Made by a program: the position numbers and the translations under genes | The notes under the pieces: model-generated | What the model was told of the DNA's origin: nothing | Database searches by the model: none | The model's input: only the letters and a program-made list of their open reading frames with translations | Assembly: GCA_030603445.1 (NCBI GenBank) | Contig: JAUVXU010000003.1 | Coordinates: 87,059-131,738, forward strand | DNA from: Methanomicrobia archaeon | GTDB taxonomy: Archaea; Methanobacteriota_B; Thermococci; Methanofastidiosales; NM3 | DNA length: 44,680 nt | Direction: 5' to 3' | Shown: piece by piece, positions 8,168 through 18,211 of the stretch | Numbering within the stretch: the stretch's first letter is position 1 | Layout of the letters: each line of letters begins with the position of its first letter

Positions 8168-9103
8168 ATGGTGCTCAAGATATATGCTACTATTAAAGAA
8201 AAACTCCATCCTATTGAGAACTTCGAGAGAGGATGCTGGATAAGTTTAATATCACCCACTGAAGAAGAGATAATGAAAGTTATACAAGAATACAACATTC
8301 CCATTGATTTTATAAAGGACCCTCTTGACATCAACGAGAGATCACGAACGGAGAGCGAAGGTTCAACGACCCTTATAGTTTTACGTACACCAAAATATAA
8401 CGAAGAGGAAATAAAAATTCCATTCATTACATCAACACTTGGCATAATAATATGCGAGGAAGCGATTATCACAGTTACTATGGGGCAAAACGACGTATTA
8501 GATAAAATTGAGGCCGGAAGGATAAAAAATATCCAGCCTTCTAAGAAAAGCCGATTTGTCTTACAACTTTTCTACCATACATCACTGACCTACCTTGATT
8601 ATCTAAAAAGGATAAACGCCCGCTCTACAACAATAGAAAATGAGTTGCACCAGTCCATGAAAAATGAGGAGCTCATACGTTTGCTTAACCTTGAAAAAAG
8701 CCTTGTTTACTTTGCAACATCCCTAAAATCCAATGAACTTATGATGGAGCGCCTGCAGCGTACCGTCTTTAGAAATCTCTACCCTGAGGATGAGGATATA
8801 CTCGAAGACGCCGTCATCGAAAACCGGCAAGCAATAGAGATGGCAAATATATATACAAACATCCTGTCAGGGACAATGGATGCATTCGCATCGGTAATCT
8901 CAAACAATTTAAACATGGTAATGAAATTCCTGACATCTGTTACAATTATTCTGATGCTGCCAACCTTAGTGGCAAGCATCTATGGTATGAACGTTGCCCT
9001 TCCGTTGCAAAGCTCAGGCAACGCATTTGTATACACCGTCCTAGTTTCAGTTTTCTTCTCCCTTATGGGTGTGTTTTTCCTATTCAGAAAAGGATGGTTC
9101 TAA
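8168..9103 (+). CDS. corA: CorA-family magnesium/divalent cation transporter
   Basis: 311 residues. A long acidic cytoplasmic domain is followed by a helical stalk and two C-terminal membrane helices. The universal pore signature YGMN (about residues 272-275) closes the first helix, and the chain ends in a basic tail (FRKGWF). It forms pentameric channels for Mg2+ or related ions in the cell membrane. The ATG at 8168 is preferred because GAGGGGGTG just before it is the ribosome binding site; the GTG at 8162 lies inside that site. A TATA-like stretch near 8125-8134 suits a short leader. The region 7972-8124 holds no gene. Confidence 0.92.
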   Translation: MVLKIYATIKEKLHPIENFERGCWISLISPTEEEIMKVIQEYNIPIDFIKDPLDINERSRTESEGSTTLIVLRTPKYNEEEIKIPFITSTLGIIICEEAIITVTMGQNDVLDKIEAGRIKNIQPSKKSRFVLQLFYHTSLTYLDYLKRINARSTTIENELHQSMKNEELIRLLNLEKSLVYFATSLKSNELMMERLQRTVFRNLYPEDEDILEDAVIENRQAIEMANIYTNILSGTMDAFASVISNNLNMVMKFLTSVTIILMLPTLVASIYGMNVALPLQSSGNAFVYTVLVSVFFSLMGVFFLFRKGWF

Positions 9104-9182
9104 TATATAAGGCATATTGATACTTTCCTACTCTGAACGGGAAAAATTTAAAAGATAATAGTATGAAGGTCGTGGGATAAAA

Positions 9183-10463
9183 ATGAAAGATTATTACGTC
9201 AAGGACTTGAAAGAGAAGGTTGGAGAAGAGATAGATCTCAAAGGGTGGGTCTATAGAAAGAGACGCCACGGGAAGCTCGTCTTTGTCGTGGTCCGAGACT
9301 CCACAGGAACCGTGCAAACGTCAATAAAGAAACAGAACGTGCCTGTAGAGAGCTTTGAGGCTGCAAAAGTGGTGGATATAGAAGCATCCATCCATGTAAA
9401 AGGAATAGTCAAGGAGGACGCGCGCGCCCCAGATGGAATCGAGGTGGAGTGTACAGAATTCCTAATTATATCTCCGTCCCCGGATTTCCCAATACAAGAA
9501 GACACCAGTTCTGAAGCGCTGCTAGACATACGCCACCTTACCTTGCGCACAACTAAGGCCCGTAACATAATGCAAGTTAAAAATGGGGTCATACAAGCTG
9601 CCCGAGATTACTTTGAAGAGAAAGGATTTAACGAGGTATTCCCTCCAATCATGGTTGGTGTGGCAGGAGAAGGTGGAGGTACCTTGTTCTCATTTGATTA
9701 CTTCGGGCAAAAAGCCTTCCTCTCCCAGACAGCTCAGTTGCATCTAGAGGCATCCATATTTATGTTTGAGAACGTGTACTCTCTAACACCCTCTTTTAGG
9801 GCAGAAAAGTCGCGCACGCGCCGGCATCTTACTGAATTCGGCCATATAGAAGCTGAGATGGCATGGTGCGACGAAGAATGCAACGAGAAGATAGAAGAAG
9901 AGCTTGTAGTGTATATCTGCAACAAAATAGGCGAAAAATACTCTGATGAGCTGCGCTACTTCAAACAAGATCCAGCATATTATCACGATATGGAACCCAA
10001 ATTCGAGCGTATAACATATGATGAGGCCATTTCAATAATACAGGGAAAAGGATTGAACATAGAATTTGGAAGTGATCTTGGTTATGATGAGGAAAAAGTC
10101 CTTACAGAGGATTTTGAATATCCTTTCTTCGTAAAAAACTTCCCAAAAGACATAAAGTCATTCTATATGAAACAAAAAGGAGATAGAGCCATATGCGCCG
10201 ATCTTGAGGCACCAGGCGGATACGGTGAGATTATAGGTGGAAGCCAAAGAGAAGACAATTTAGACATGATTATAGAACGATTGCAAAAGGAAGGAGAAGA
10301 TATCAAAAACTACGAGTGGTATCTTGACCTCAGAAGATACGGCAGCGTGCCCCACTCAGGGTTCGGGCTTGGTATAGAACGTCTTGTCAGGTGGATGCTA
10401 AAATTAGAACATATCAGGGATGCTTGCCTATTCCCAAGGACACCAGCACGCATCTATCCTTAG
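9183..10463 (+). CDS. asnS: Asparaginyl-tRNA synthetase
   Basis: 426 residues: an N-terminal anticodon-binding OB fold (KGWVYRKRRHGKLVFVVVRD), then a class II catalytic core with motif 2 (SFRAEKSRTRRHLTEF) and motif 3 (HSGFGLGIERLVRW). The active-site wording (GGGTLFSFDYFGQKAFLSQ, KSFYMK, GEIIGGSQR) is that of AsnRS and not AspRS, which usually has SSGAQR at the last position. It charges tRNA-Asn directly. A TATA-like AAATTTAAAAG lies about 30-40 bases upstream. The 3' end overlaps the convergent UPF0179 gene by 4 bases. Confidence 0.88.
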   Translation: MKDYYVKDLKEKVGEEIDLKGWVYRKRRHGKLVFVVVRDSTGTVQTSIKKQNVPVESFEAAKVVDIEASIHVKGIVKEDARAPDGIEVECTEFLIISPSPDFPIQEDTSSEALLDIRHLTLRTTKARNIMQVKNGVIQAARDYFEEKGFNEVFPPIMVGVAGEGGGTLFSFDYFGQKAFLSQTAQLHLEASIFMFENVYSLTPSFRAEKSRTRRHLTEFGHIEAEMAWCDEECNEKIEEELVVYICNKIGEKYSDELRYFKQDPAYYHDMEPKFERITYDEAISIIQGKGLNIEFGSDLGYDEEKVLTEDFEYPFFVKNFPKDIKSFYMKQKGDRAICADLEAPGGYGEIIGGSQREDNLDMIIERLQKEGEDIKNYEWYLDLRRYGSVPHSGFGLGIERLVRWMLKLEHIRDACLFPRTPARIYP

Positions 10464-10882
10464 ATGCGTTGCACTTCTACAATTTTTTTCGATCCCTCTG
10501 GGCAGTCAACAGATTTTATTATTTTAATTATCTTAACTTTCTCCCTATCAGAAATACCTATAGGGATACATTGATCGCGATGCGGGCATCTAATTAATCC
10601 ACATGGTTCTTCATACTCTATTGTCATTCCCTCTATTGCGCTACGCGACTTGACTGCAAGCTGAATAGATGGTTCCACTATTTCCACAAGGATCAAATAG
10701 GCCTCATCCTTAGGGCAAAAGTGTTTCTGGTTCTTAACATCGACTATCTCATACACCCTCCCTTTCTCAAGCATTGTGGAACATGTAAAGCGCAGCTTGC
10801 ATGTGTTGCATTCCTCACCTGCGCCCTCAAAAATGAACTTCATGCCTATTTTAGCCATGCTATCCCCTATAAGTGTCAGCAT
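10460..10882 (-). CDS. UPF0179 family protein
   Basis: 140 residues matching the archaeal UPF0179 family, whose function is unknown. It is cysteine-rich: CNTCKLRFTC near the N-terminus, then single Cys in HFCPKDEA, and CGLIRCPHRDQC, with a final Cys in VDCPEG. The spacing suggests bound metal or an Fe-S cluster. The ATG overlaps the egsA stop (ATGCTGA), so it is cotranscribed with and translationally coupled to glycerol-1-phosphate dehydrogenase. Confidence 0.85.
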   Translation of the reverse strand: MLTLIGDSMAKIGMKFIFEGAGEECNTCKLRFTCSTMLEKGRVYEIVDVKNQKHFCPKDEAYLILVEIVEPSIQLAVKSRSAIEGMTIEYEEPCGLIRCPHRDQCIPIGISDREKVKIIKIIKSVDCPEGSKKIVEVQRI

Positions 10883-11916
10883 GTCTCAAGCACCCCTGTG
10901 TTCTTTGCAAGTGCCCATGCCGCTTCGTCAGTAAGGCCTCCTGACCCAAGAATTGTATACCTGTCACGTATGTTATGCGCCATTGTTAATGCCTTGATAA
11001 TATAAGTATCCTCAATTTGAAGGTCCTTTGCAGTAGATGGTGCCCTTACTGTGTGAAGCGCTCTTTGAATAGCACGCCACGACCCCCCATGAAGAAACAT
11101 CATCATTATCGATCCCACACCACACTGCTCCCCGTGCAGGGCAGGTTTCGGGGCTATAGCATCTAATGCATGGGAAAAAAGATGCTCAGCCCCTGACGCG
11201 GGGCGGGATGAGCCAGCTATGCTCATAGCAATTCCAGACGATATAAGGCCTTTTACCACCTTACGTACACTCCTCTCACTGCCTTCCTTGATGATAGATG
11301 CGTTTTTTATCATTATTTTTGCTGATAACAAAGAAAGATTTGCGGCATATTCAGAGAAATATTCACCCTTAAGGCGAAATGCAAGCTCCCAGTCCTTTAC
11401 TGCCGTGTAATTAGAGATAAGGTCAGCACAGCCTGCTGCAAGGAAACGATATGGCGCACTGACTATTACACTTGTATCTGCAATTATTGCAACAGGCGGT
11501 AGTGCCTGAACAGATGTTTTCTGATCCTTAGCCTGAATAGATGCACGAGATGATGCAATCCCATCATGAGACGCTGCGGTCGGGACCGAAATAAATGGAA
11601 GGGATTTATAGCGCGAAGATAGCTTTGCAATATCTATGACCGTCCCGCCACCCACACCAACTACCACATCTATATCATTGGGCAACTCCTGTTCTACTCG
11701 CATGACCTCCTCTTGGCTTGCGGGGCCTGTAAAAATGACAGGGCATCCCAAGTTCTCTGCTACAGACTGCGCGGCAATATCATAAGTCACCTTGTCGCAC
11801 AACACAACAGGTTTACAATAATCAAGATCATTTAGGATGGAAGGTATTTCCTTTAGCACATGGCTCCCCAAAACTACTTTTCGGGGCATTTCCATAATAT
11901 GCATGTGCGATGTCAT
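10876..11916 (-). CDS. egsA: Glycerol-1-phosphate dehydrogenase [NAD(P)+]
   Basis: 346 residues. It reduces dihydroxyacetone phosphate to sn-glycerol-1-phosphate, the backbone of archaeal membrane lipids, and so marks the genome as archaeal. It has the NAD-binding GVGGGTVIDIAK and the metal-site residues of the family: D in SHDGIASSRASI, H in GAEHLFSHALD and H in LHGEQCGVGS. The ATG at 11916 has a TATA-like ATTATTAAGT about 26 bases upstream (near 11938-11946), a leaderless arrangement; later in-frame ATGs are possible starts. Confidence 0.94.
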   Translation of the reverse strand: MTSHMHIMEMPRKVVLGSHVLKEIPSILNDLDYCKPVVLCDKVTYDIAAQSVAENLGCPVIFTGPASQEEVMRVEQELPNDIDVVVGVGGGTVIDIAKLSSRYKSLPFISVPTAASHDGIASSRASIQAKDQKTSVQALPPVAIIADTSVIVSAPYRFLAAGCADLISNYTAVKDWELAFRLKGEYFSEYAANLSLLSAKIMIKNASIIKEGSERSVRKVVKGLISSGIAMSIAGSSRPASGAEHLFSHALDAIAPKPALHGEQCGVGSIMMMFLHGGSWRAIQRALHTVRAPSTAKDLQIEDTYIIKALTMAHNIRDRYTILGSGGLTDEAAWALAKNTGVLETC

Positions 11917-12074
11917 ATGTTAAATAAACAAAGTAGCACTTAATAATCTTTTTGTAAAAGGGCTCTTATCAAAAATAGTGGTTTGTTGGTTCATTGTTTT
12001 TTTAAAAAAGGAGATAAAAAATGCACGCAATAAGATAAGGTGTCTAGTGAAAACACACTGTCATCTCCAAATGG

Positions 12075-12082
12075 TTTATATA
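12075..12082 (+). promoter_or_regulatory. TATA box for the DUF63-TPR operon
   Basis: TTTATATA centred 26 bases before the ATG at 12105, giving a leaderless start. The rest of 11950-12074 shows no gene. Confidence 0.6.
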
Positions 12083-12104
12083 TCCTATAATTAGTGTTAA
12101 TGGC

Positions 12105-12935
12105 ATGGCAAATCCGCTAGATGCTATAGTGAACTTTATAATAAAATATTTCATCGACCCAATACGCCATCACACTGGGTACAACGTGATAAACACATTG
12201 ACATACGCAATAATACTTGTTATCGGAGTATACTACGTACTAAAACTACTCGAAAAACTTGATATAAAAGTGAACAAAAAATTCACACAAGCACTTATCC
12301 CATTCATGATATTTGGTGGAACATGCCGAGCACTAGTGGATGCTTCGGTCTATCCAGATACCTTCCTGCTTATAACTCCGGGCATTTACTTCACGATCAC
12401 GATTATAACTATGACATCCCTTCTTTTGGCACGCACTCTCTCCTCCAGAAGAGATTGGGAATTTGAACGGATTCTGCAATATATCGGGATATCACTAGCA
12501 ACAATCAACATGGCACTTGTAATATTAAACATAGAACGTGCCATTGCCATTGTCTACATCCTCGGATTCTTTGCCCTTTTTTACGTGCCAATAATAATGG
12601 CATCTGCTAAGTTCCCCACTTCATTCCTCAAGGGAAATGAATACATTGTAGGGGCCCATATATTTGATGCATCAACAACATTTTGCGGCATCTACTTCTA
12701 TGGATATGTAGAACAGCATGTCCTGACTGGATTCTTTATTGATATATTTGGGCCATTTGTCATGTTTCCGTTGAAAATTGTGTTCATAACACTAAGTTTA
12801 TATTTATTGGAATGGATAGTACCAGAAAGTGATGTAGAAACACTAAACATTAAAAATATCCTGAAAATGGTCATTATTGTACTTGGGCTTGGTCCGGGGA
12901 TCAGGAACATGTCTACAATCCTTATGGGGGCATAA
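12105..12935 (+). CDS. DUF63 family polytopic membrane protein
   Basis: 276 residues with about eight hydrophobic helices and the DUF63 signatures near the N-terminus (PIRHHTGYNVINTLTYAI, IFGGTCRALVDASV) and in the middle (VGAHIFDASTTFCGI), carrying conserved Arg, Asp and His within membrane segments. The family is widespread in Euryarchaeota and has no established function; the buried polar residues hint at transport or intramembrane catalysis. Leaderless start from the TATA box at 12075. The TPR protein starts 5 bases after its stop, so the two form an operon. Confidence 0.88.
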   Translation: MANPLDAIVNFIIKYFIDPIRHHTGYNVINTLTYAIILVIGVYYVLKLLEKLDIKVNKKFTQALIPFMIFGGTCRALVDASVYPDTFLLITPGIYFTITIITMTSLLLARTLSSRRDWEFERILQYIGISLATINMALVILNIERAIAIVYILGFFALFYVPIIMASAKFPTSFLKGNEYIVGAHIFDASTTFCGIYFYGYVEQHVLTGFFIDIFGPFVMFPLKIVFITLSLYLLEWIVPESDVETLNIKNILKMVIIVLGLGPGIRNMSTILMGA

Positions 12936-12940
12936 AGGGA

Positions 12941-14194
12941 ATGAAAAGGAAATATATTTTGCTGTTGTTTATCAGTATGCTCATTACTAGTTTAGCCCCT
13001 ATAACAAGCGCACAGGAGCCTACCGTGGTGTTAGACACCGTCTTACCAGAAAGAGGTGGACCTTTGGAAGAGCTGACGATTACATTTACTATTATCAATA
13101 CCAGCGATGAGGCTATGTGGAGCCCCCAGATACGCATTGATTTATCAAATGACGTTGATAACTACTTTACCCTAATAGATGATGCATTAGATGTCGATAT
13201 AGGAGATAGGGAATACTTGGCGCTAAACGATACTGTGACAGTAGACTACCTCATCATGGCAAACGCGAACTGCCCAGCTAAAAATCATGTTCTCCCCCTT
13301 ATCCTGCGCTACAGGAGCGGCTCCTGTGAAGGCGGATGTCAACAGGAGGAATTCAAGACAAACATAGCTTTGCAGATCTATCGCAATGACCCCATGGTAG
13401 CGATATCAGTTATTCCTGCAGAGGATGTGTTTCCGGGGGACCCCATAAAAATCACGATGCAACTTAATAACTATGGTACTGGGCCTGCCATAAATATTTC
13501 CATAAGCACCTCAAGCGAGCCCGAACTATTAGCCCCTGCCGAAACGATAGTATATTCTAACAAAGACCCACCTGAACTTGGGGTTACTGAAAGTGTGGCC
13601 GCCGTTGCAATAATAGACACCGCAGGGGTGCAGCCAGGATATTACAATGTAACCATAGACGTTATGTATGAGGACAAATACGGTGATGTAAAGCACCGCA
13701 CAACAAGCACGGAAGTAAGGGTTAAAGGCACAGCGGTCCAGGAAGCCATCATCCAAGCAGAACAGCTAAAGACATTAGGCATTAATGCATATCAGATTAA
13801 AGATTACACTACAGCTATTTCCTATCTTGAAAGGGCAATAGACTTATTTTATCGTGTCGAGAAAAACGATGAGGCCACCATATGTGAAAACTACATACAA
13901 ATTTCAACGACCTACTTACAGGCACAAAACTACAATATAAAAGGCGACTCTTTTTTTGATGAAGGGGACTATGAGAATGCGAAGAAATTTTATGAATTGG
14001 CCTCCAACCTCTACGAACAACTTGGAAATTCCAATAAGTTTCTAGAATTAAAGAACAAGATAAATGCATGCAATGATGAAATATACAAATACGACATCAT
14101 GAACAATGCGTTCTACCTTGCAGTCATCATCTGCATATTATACGGAATTGTCACAAAAAGAAAAAAGATAGTAATGAGACTAAAAAGTGATTGA
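12941..14194 (+). CDS. Secreted TPR protein with CARDB-like domains and C-terminal anchor
   Basis: 417 residues. A signal peptide ([14 protein letters not shown]...ITSAQ) is followed by two Ig-like domains resembling archaeal S-layer/CARDB repeats ([32 protein letters not shown]), then three or so TPR-like helical pairs ([42 protein letters not shown]), and a final membrane helix with a basic tail. It is probably a cell-surface scaffold facing outward. It shares an operon with the DUF63 protein and may work with it. Its end overlaps the convergent UPF0173 gene by 15 bases. Confidence 0.75.
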   Translation: MKRKYILLLFISMLITSLAPITSAQEPTVVLDTVLPERGGPLEELTITFTIINTSDEAMWSPQIRIDLSNDVDNYFTLIDDALDVDIGDREYLALNDTVTVDYLIMANANCPAKNHVLPLILRYRSGSCEGGCQQEEFKTNIALQIYRNDPMVAISVIPAEDVFPGDPIKITMQLNNYGTGPAINISISTSSEPELLAPAETIVYSNKDPPELGVTESVAAVAIIDTAGVQPGYYNVTIDVMYEDKYGDVKHRTTSTEVRVKGTAVQEAIIQAEQLKTLGINAYQIKDYTTAISYLERAIDLFYRVEKNDEATICENYIQISTTYLQAQNYNIKGDSFFDEGDYENAKKFYELASNLYEQLGNSNKFLELKNKINACNDEIYKYDIMNNAFYLAVIICILYGIVTKRKKIVMRLKSD

Positions 14195-14848
14195 TTCCCC
14201 CGGCATTAACACAATTACATCAGCAAGGTCCCCAACAGCATTTTTGAACTCATAAGGATCCTGTTCTATTGCAGGGTATGTGCCATAGTGCATCGGTATT
14301 ACGAATTTTGGCATTATAAGTTCCACCGCCTTAACTGCTTCACGAATATCCATAGTATATCTAGAGCCTATGGGCAGAAGCGCCACATCAGGCGCATAAA
14401 GCTCCCCTATAAGCTTCATAGAGTAGAACACGCCTGTATCGCCAGCATGATAAACACGATGGTCACCGAAGTCTACCACAAATCCTGCCGGATTTGCAGA
14501 ACCTCCCGCGAAGTCTGATGAGTGGGTGGCGTTAGTCATTGTGATTTTTATCCCCTCGACATCCACGGTCCCCCCTATGTTCATCGGTTCCGTTTTCCCA
14601 ACGCCTTGGGACTTTGCATAGTTTGCAATCTCAAACATTGCTACAAATACCGCATCATTTGCCTTGGCTATAGAAATGGAATCTCCAAGGTGGTCACCGT
14701 GGCCGTGCGTTACAAGCACGATGTCTATATCTTTAACATCTTCAGGCTTTGTGCTCGCCTTTGGATTTCCAGTAAGAAAAGGGTCTATTAACACATTTTT
14801 CTTTGATGTTATCTTAAATGCTGCATGACCTAAAAACTCTATTTTCAA
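14180..14848 (-). CDS. UPF0173 metallo-beta-lactamase-fold hydrolase
   Basis: About 222 residues with the metal ligands of the fold: HGHGDH, THSSDF, HAGDTG and the late HYGTYP. UPF0173 proteins are small metal-dependent hydrolases; their substrate is unknown. The family start (MKIEFLGHA) corresponds to a TTG at 14848, and a GGGTGA ribosome binding site sits 5-6 bases before it; the GTG at 14857 overlaps that site and is less likely. Divergent from polB. Confidence 0.88.
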   Translation of the reverse strand: MKIEFLGHAAFKITSKKNVLIDPFLTGNPKASTKPEDVKDIDIVLVTHGHGDHLGDSISIAKANDAVFVAMFEIANYAKSQGVGKTEPMNIGGTVDVEGIKITMTNATHSSDFAGGSANPAGFVVDFGDHRVYHAGDTGVFYSMKLIGELYAPDVALLPIGSRYTMDIREAVKAVELIMPKFVIPMHYGTYPAIEQDPYEFKNAVGDLADVIVLMPGESITF

Positions 14849-14861
14849 ATAAATCACCCGC

Positions 14862-14879
14862 TATATCTTTAAAGATATA
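14862..14879. promoter_or_regulatory. 18-bp perfect palindrome in the polB / UPF0173 promoter region
   Basis: TATATCTTTAAAGATATA reads identically on both strands. Its centre lies 27 bases before the polB ATG, where a TATA box should be. On the other strand the distance to the UPF0173 TTG is about 22 bases, slightly short, and the separate AT-rich CTTAAATAAATT at 14881-14892 may serve that gene. Confidence 0.5.
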
Positions 14880-14897
14880 CCTTAAATAAATTATCTA

Positions 14898-17234
14898 ATG
14901 ATAATCTATGATTGCGATTATATTGCTATGGGGGAAAAAACCGTAGTTAGGCTGTATATAAGGGAAGGGGATTCTACCAAGATTATCTATGATGACTCGC
15001 ATGAACCCTACATATATGCCGAGGCGCTTGACCCAGATGCATCTGCAAAAATAACTGATCTTATCAAGGTATCGAACGAAAAAGTAGTACAGGTAGTTCG
15101 CGTTGAGGATGTCAAGAGAGTCTACCAGAACAAAGAGCGTGATTTCCTAAAGATATTTTTCCGATATCCTTTCGACGTGCCAGAACTAAGAGATGAAATC
15201 TCCAAATACGCAAAGATATTTGAATATGATATACCTTATGTCCGCCGCTATCTGCTTGACAAGAGCATTCCTATCCTAACACCTGTGGATGTGCATACCG
15301 AGGAGCGTGACAAAAAAGAATACTTTATCGATGCAGTAAAAACGACAGCAGAAGAACCTCAACTAAGGGTTATGAGCTTAGATATAGAGACATACTGCGT
15401 TAACAAAGGCATGCCTGATGCAAAAAAGGACCCCATCATAATGATATCTGTTGCCATTGGTACTGATTCCAAAGTATTTTGCTGGAAAAAGAGTGACAAT
15501 GCTGAAGTGTTCAAAGACGAGAAATCTATGATGGAGGGATTCCTTGCATATCTGGATGAATTCTCCCCACAGGTAATTGTAACTTACAATGGTGACAACT
15601 TCGACTTTCCCTATATCAAGAAGCGAGGCAGTATGCACGGGATATCACACCCATTTATAACACATATGAAGATACAGGGAAGGGGACAGCATAATAGAAC
15701 AGAGGTTCCAGGAATGGTACATATTGACCTGTTCCCCATCGTGAGAAAGAACATCAATTTGTCCAGATACAAATTAGAAAATGTATACAAGGAGTACCTT
15801 GGAAAAGATAAGAGTGACATAGAAGGTTCAAAGATATGGCAATATTGGGATGATCCCTCCCTTCTTGATGAACTGGTGCTCTACTCAAAAGAAGATGCCG
15901 TTGCAACATACGAAATAGGCGAACAGATGCTTCCTCTTGCATACGAACTAACAAAGATAGTTAACCAACGTCCATTTGACGTTTCACGTGCCTCATCATC
16001 ATCGCTTGTAGAGTGGCTGCTCATAAGACAATGCCATGAGAATGGGGAGCTTATCCCAAATCCACCCTCATCAGAAGCCCTCAAATCACGATACAGACAA
16101 ACATATGAAGGTGCGTATGTCGTAGAACCTATACGTGGCATCCATGACAACATATTCTACTTTGATTTTCGTTCACTATATCCATCAATAATAATAAGCC
16201 ACAACATCGACCCCAATACTATTGATTGTGACTGTTGCGTTGATAACATATCCCCCACAGGGCATTGTTTTTGTAAGAAACGGGAAGGGTTCATTCCCTC
16301 AATATTAGAGGACCTCCTTAAGTGGCGCATGAGAATAAAAGAAAAGATGAAAGGAAAGACGGGACTAGCTTATAAATCCCTTTACGGCCAGCAGTGGGCG
16401 CTTAAGATACTTGCAAACTCATTTTACGGTTATCTGGGATATCCAAGGTCAAGGTGGTATTCCAAGGAATCAGCAGAATCAATAACAGCATGGGGGCGCA
16501 AGTACATCAACAGTGTCATCGATGCTGCAAAGGAACGCGGATTTGACGTGGTGTATGGGGACACGGACTCGTTGTTTGTGCGTACTCCAGTAAAAGATGA
16601 GGATAAAGCAAGATTATTCTTAGATGAGATCAACACATCGCTTCCAGGAAGCATGGAACTTGAACTGGAGGGATTTTACAAGCGCGGTGTCTTTGTCACT
16701 AAGAAAAAGTACGCACTAATAGATGAGGATAATAAGATTATCACAAAAGGGCTAGAAGTTGTCCGCAGAGACTGGACAGGCATAGCTAAAAAGACGCAAG
16801 AAGCTGTTATCTCCAAAATATTAAAGGAAGGAGACATCAAGGGAGCAATTGATCTGGTACAAAATGTCACAAGGGACATCAAGGAAAACAAAGTCCCTGT
16901 AGAGGATTTAGTGATAAATACACAAATCACAATGCCATTATCCCAATACAAAGCCATAGGGCCCCATGTAAAGATAGCCAAAGAGCTAAAGGAGAAAGGA
17001 GAGGACGTGCGTGTCGGGACCATAGTATCGTATCTTGTTTTAAAGGGGAGCGGCCTTATCAGGGATAAGGTAATTCCAGTAAGCGAATACAAAGGGGGGG
17101 CATTAGACACAAACTACTATATCAAGAATCAAGTGCTTCCTGCAGTTAAGCGCATCTTAGAACCTCTTGGGTACAAAGAAGATGATATGGAATATAACAA
17201 AAGCAAGCAAGCAAGCCTAGAGAAATGGTTTTAA
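14898..17234 (+). CDS. polB: Family B DNA polymerase
   Basis: 778 residues, the usual length, with no intein. The proofreading exonuclease has all three motifs: DIET (D162, E164), YNGDNFDFPYI (D236) and YSKEDAVATY (D333). The polymerase core has the EGAYV linker, motif A DFRSLYPSIII (D423), motif B KILANSFYGYLGYPRSRWY (K503) and motif C YGDTDS (D555, D557). A Cys group (CDCC and CFC, about 444-459) lies after motif A. The C-terminal SLEKWF is a likely PCNA-binding tail. It is a replicative polymerase with a leaderless start. PCNA is encoded in this window at 33639. Confidence 0.96.
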   Translation: MIIYDCDYIAMGEKTVVRLYIREGDSTKIIYDDSHEPYIYAEALDPDASAKITDLIKVSNEKVVQVVRVEDVKRVYQNKERDFLKIFFRYPFDVPELRDEISKYAKIFEYDIPYVRRYLLDKSIPILTPVDVHTEERDKKEYFIDAVKTTAEEPQLRVMSLDIETYCVNKGMPDAKKDPIIMISVAIGTDSKVFCWKKSDNAEVFKDEKSMMEGFLAYLDEFSPQVIVTYNGDNFDFPYIKKRGSMHGISHPFITHMKIQGRGQHNRTEVPGMVHIDLFPIVRKNINLSRYKLENVYKEYLGKDKSDIEGSKIWQYWDDPSLLDELVLYSKEDAVATYEIGEQMLPLAYELTKIVNQRPFDVSRASSSSLVEWLLIRQCHENGELIPNPPSSEALKSRYRQTYEGAYVVEPIRGIHDNIFYFDFRSLYPSIIISHNIDPNTIDCDCCVDNISPTGHCFCKKREGFIPSILEDLLKWRMRIKEKMKGKTGLAYKSLYGQQWALKILANSFYGYLGYPRSRWYSKESAESITAWGRKYINSVIDAAKERGFDVVYGDTDSLFVRTPVKDEDKARLFLDEINTSLPGSMELELEGFYKRGVFVTKKKYALIDEDNKIITKGLEVVRRDWTGIAKKTQEAVISKILKEGDIKGAIDLVQNVTRDIKENKVPVEDLVINTQITMPLSQYKAIGPHVKIAKELKEKGEDVRVGTIVSYLVLKGSGLIRDKVIPVSEYKGGALDTNYYIKNQVLPAVKRILEPLGYKEDDMEYNKSKQASLEKWF

Positions 17235-17258
17235 ATTTAGGGTAATGGGTCAGAGGAG
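17229..17258 (+). promoter_or_regulatory. Promoter and ribosome binding site of the preQ0 operon
   Basis: TTTTAAATT at about 17229-17237 overlaps the last codons and stop of polB and can act as a TATA box. A GAGGAG ribosome binding site at 17253-17258 precedes the queD ATG at 17265. Read-through from polB is also possible. Confidence 0.4.
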
Positions 17259-17264
17259 ATTAAA

Positions 17265-17609
17265 ATGATTAACAAACATATATATTGGAGAGGTGAACTC
17301 TCAGCAGCGCATAGCCTGAAGCTTCCATATGAATCAAAATGCGCCGCACTTCATGGCCACAACTATCTTGTAGAGGTGTGGGCTTATGGAGAGGTAAACG
17401 AGAGCGGAATTATTATAGATTTTACTGATATAAAAAAGACAATAAAAAGATATGATCACATCAATCTAAACGATATGCTAGAGCAACCGACCGCAGAAAA
17501 TCTCGCAACAAAGCTAATTGAAGATATCAAACGCCCAACGCTTACCAAGCTTCGAATACGCATATGGGAAGATAGGGACAGCTACGCGGAAGTCGAGTGG
17601 AAATCATGA
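17265..17609 (+). CDS. queD: 6-carboxy-5,6,7,8-tetrahydropterin synthase QueD
   Basis: 114 residues of the pterin synthase fold. Zinc ligands H16 (SAAHSL), H30 and H32 (LHGHNY) and the catalytic cysteine C26 (KCAALHGH) are all present, the pattern of QueD. It converts dihydroneopterin triphosphate to 6-carboxytetrahydropterin on the way to preQ0, the precursor of archaeosine in tRNA. First gene of queD-queE-queC-folE; its TGA overlaps the queE ATG (ATGA). Confidence 0.93.
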   Translation: MINKHIYWRGELSAAHSLKLPYESKCAALHGHNYLVEVWAYGEVNESGIIIDFTDIKKTIKRYDHINLNDMLEQPTAENLATKLIEDIKRPTLTKLRIRIWEDRDSYAEVEWKS

Positions 17610-18211
17610 ATGTAAGTGAGATATTTGAAAGCATACAGGGCGAAGGGGCCCTCATGGGAAAACCTATGCTGTTCATACGCCTATCTGGATGTAATTTATC
17701 ATGTACATGGTGCGATACCCCATACGCACAAGAAAAAGGCAGTGACATGACTGCTGAAGAAGTAGCTGGCACCATCAGAAAAAGCAAATTGAGCCATGTC
17801 TGTTGGACTGGAGGAGAGCCACTGCTGCAAAAGAGCTCTATAGAAAAAGTTGTGCAAAACACCAAGGACAAAACGCATTGCCTAGAAACAAATGGTACAA
17901 TAGAAATCCCAGATGATGTGTTTGATGTTATCACTGTGTCGCCAAAGGACCTTTCAAAGGCACCAATTATTGGGGCAGATGTATACAAGTTCGTTGTTGG
18001 TGACCCCCTGCCTGAAAGCATTTCCGAGGTAGTATCGTATGTGCAGGAACACAACATTCCTGCAGAGAAGGTCTATTTGCAGCCGCTCTGCTCCACTTCA
18101 AAAGAGGCACGATATATGTCTGCAATAATATGGAAAGCTTGCGTGAAACACAGTTTTGCGCTTTCTCCCCGCTTGCATACTATGATTTTTGATAACAGGA
18201 GGGGGGTTTAG
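17606..18211 (+). CDS. queE: 7-carboxy-7-deazaguanine synthase QueE
   Basis: 201 residues, a radical SAM enzyme that makes 7-carboxy-7-deazaguanine from the QueD product. It opens with the family signature EIFESIQGEG and has the cluster motif GCNLSCTWCDTP, a Cys-X3-Cys-X2-Cys spacing (C29, C33, C36), followed by CWTGGEPLLQ. The ATG at 17606, overlapping the queD stop, is preferred over the GTG at 17597. The stop overlaps the queC GTG by one base. Confidence 0.94.
   Translation: MNVSEIFESIQGEGALMGKPMLFIRLSGCNLSCTWCDTPYAQEKGSDMTAEEVAGTIRKSKLSHVCWTGGEPLLQKSSIEKVVQNTKDKTHCLETNGTIEIPDDVFDVITVSPKDLSKAPIIGADVYKFVVGDPLPESISEVVSYVQEHNIPAEKVYLQPLCSTSKEARYMSAIIWKACVKHSFALSPRLHTMIFDNRRGV

Noticed and set aside
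14898-17234. Possible intein in polB
   Set aside because: Exonuclease and polymerase motifs are uninterrupted, and the length is normal.
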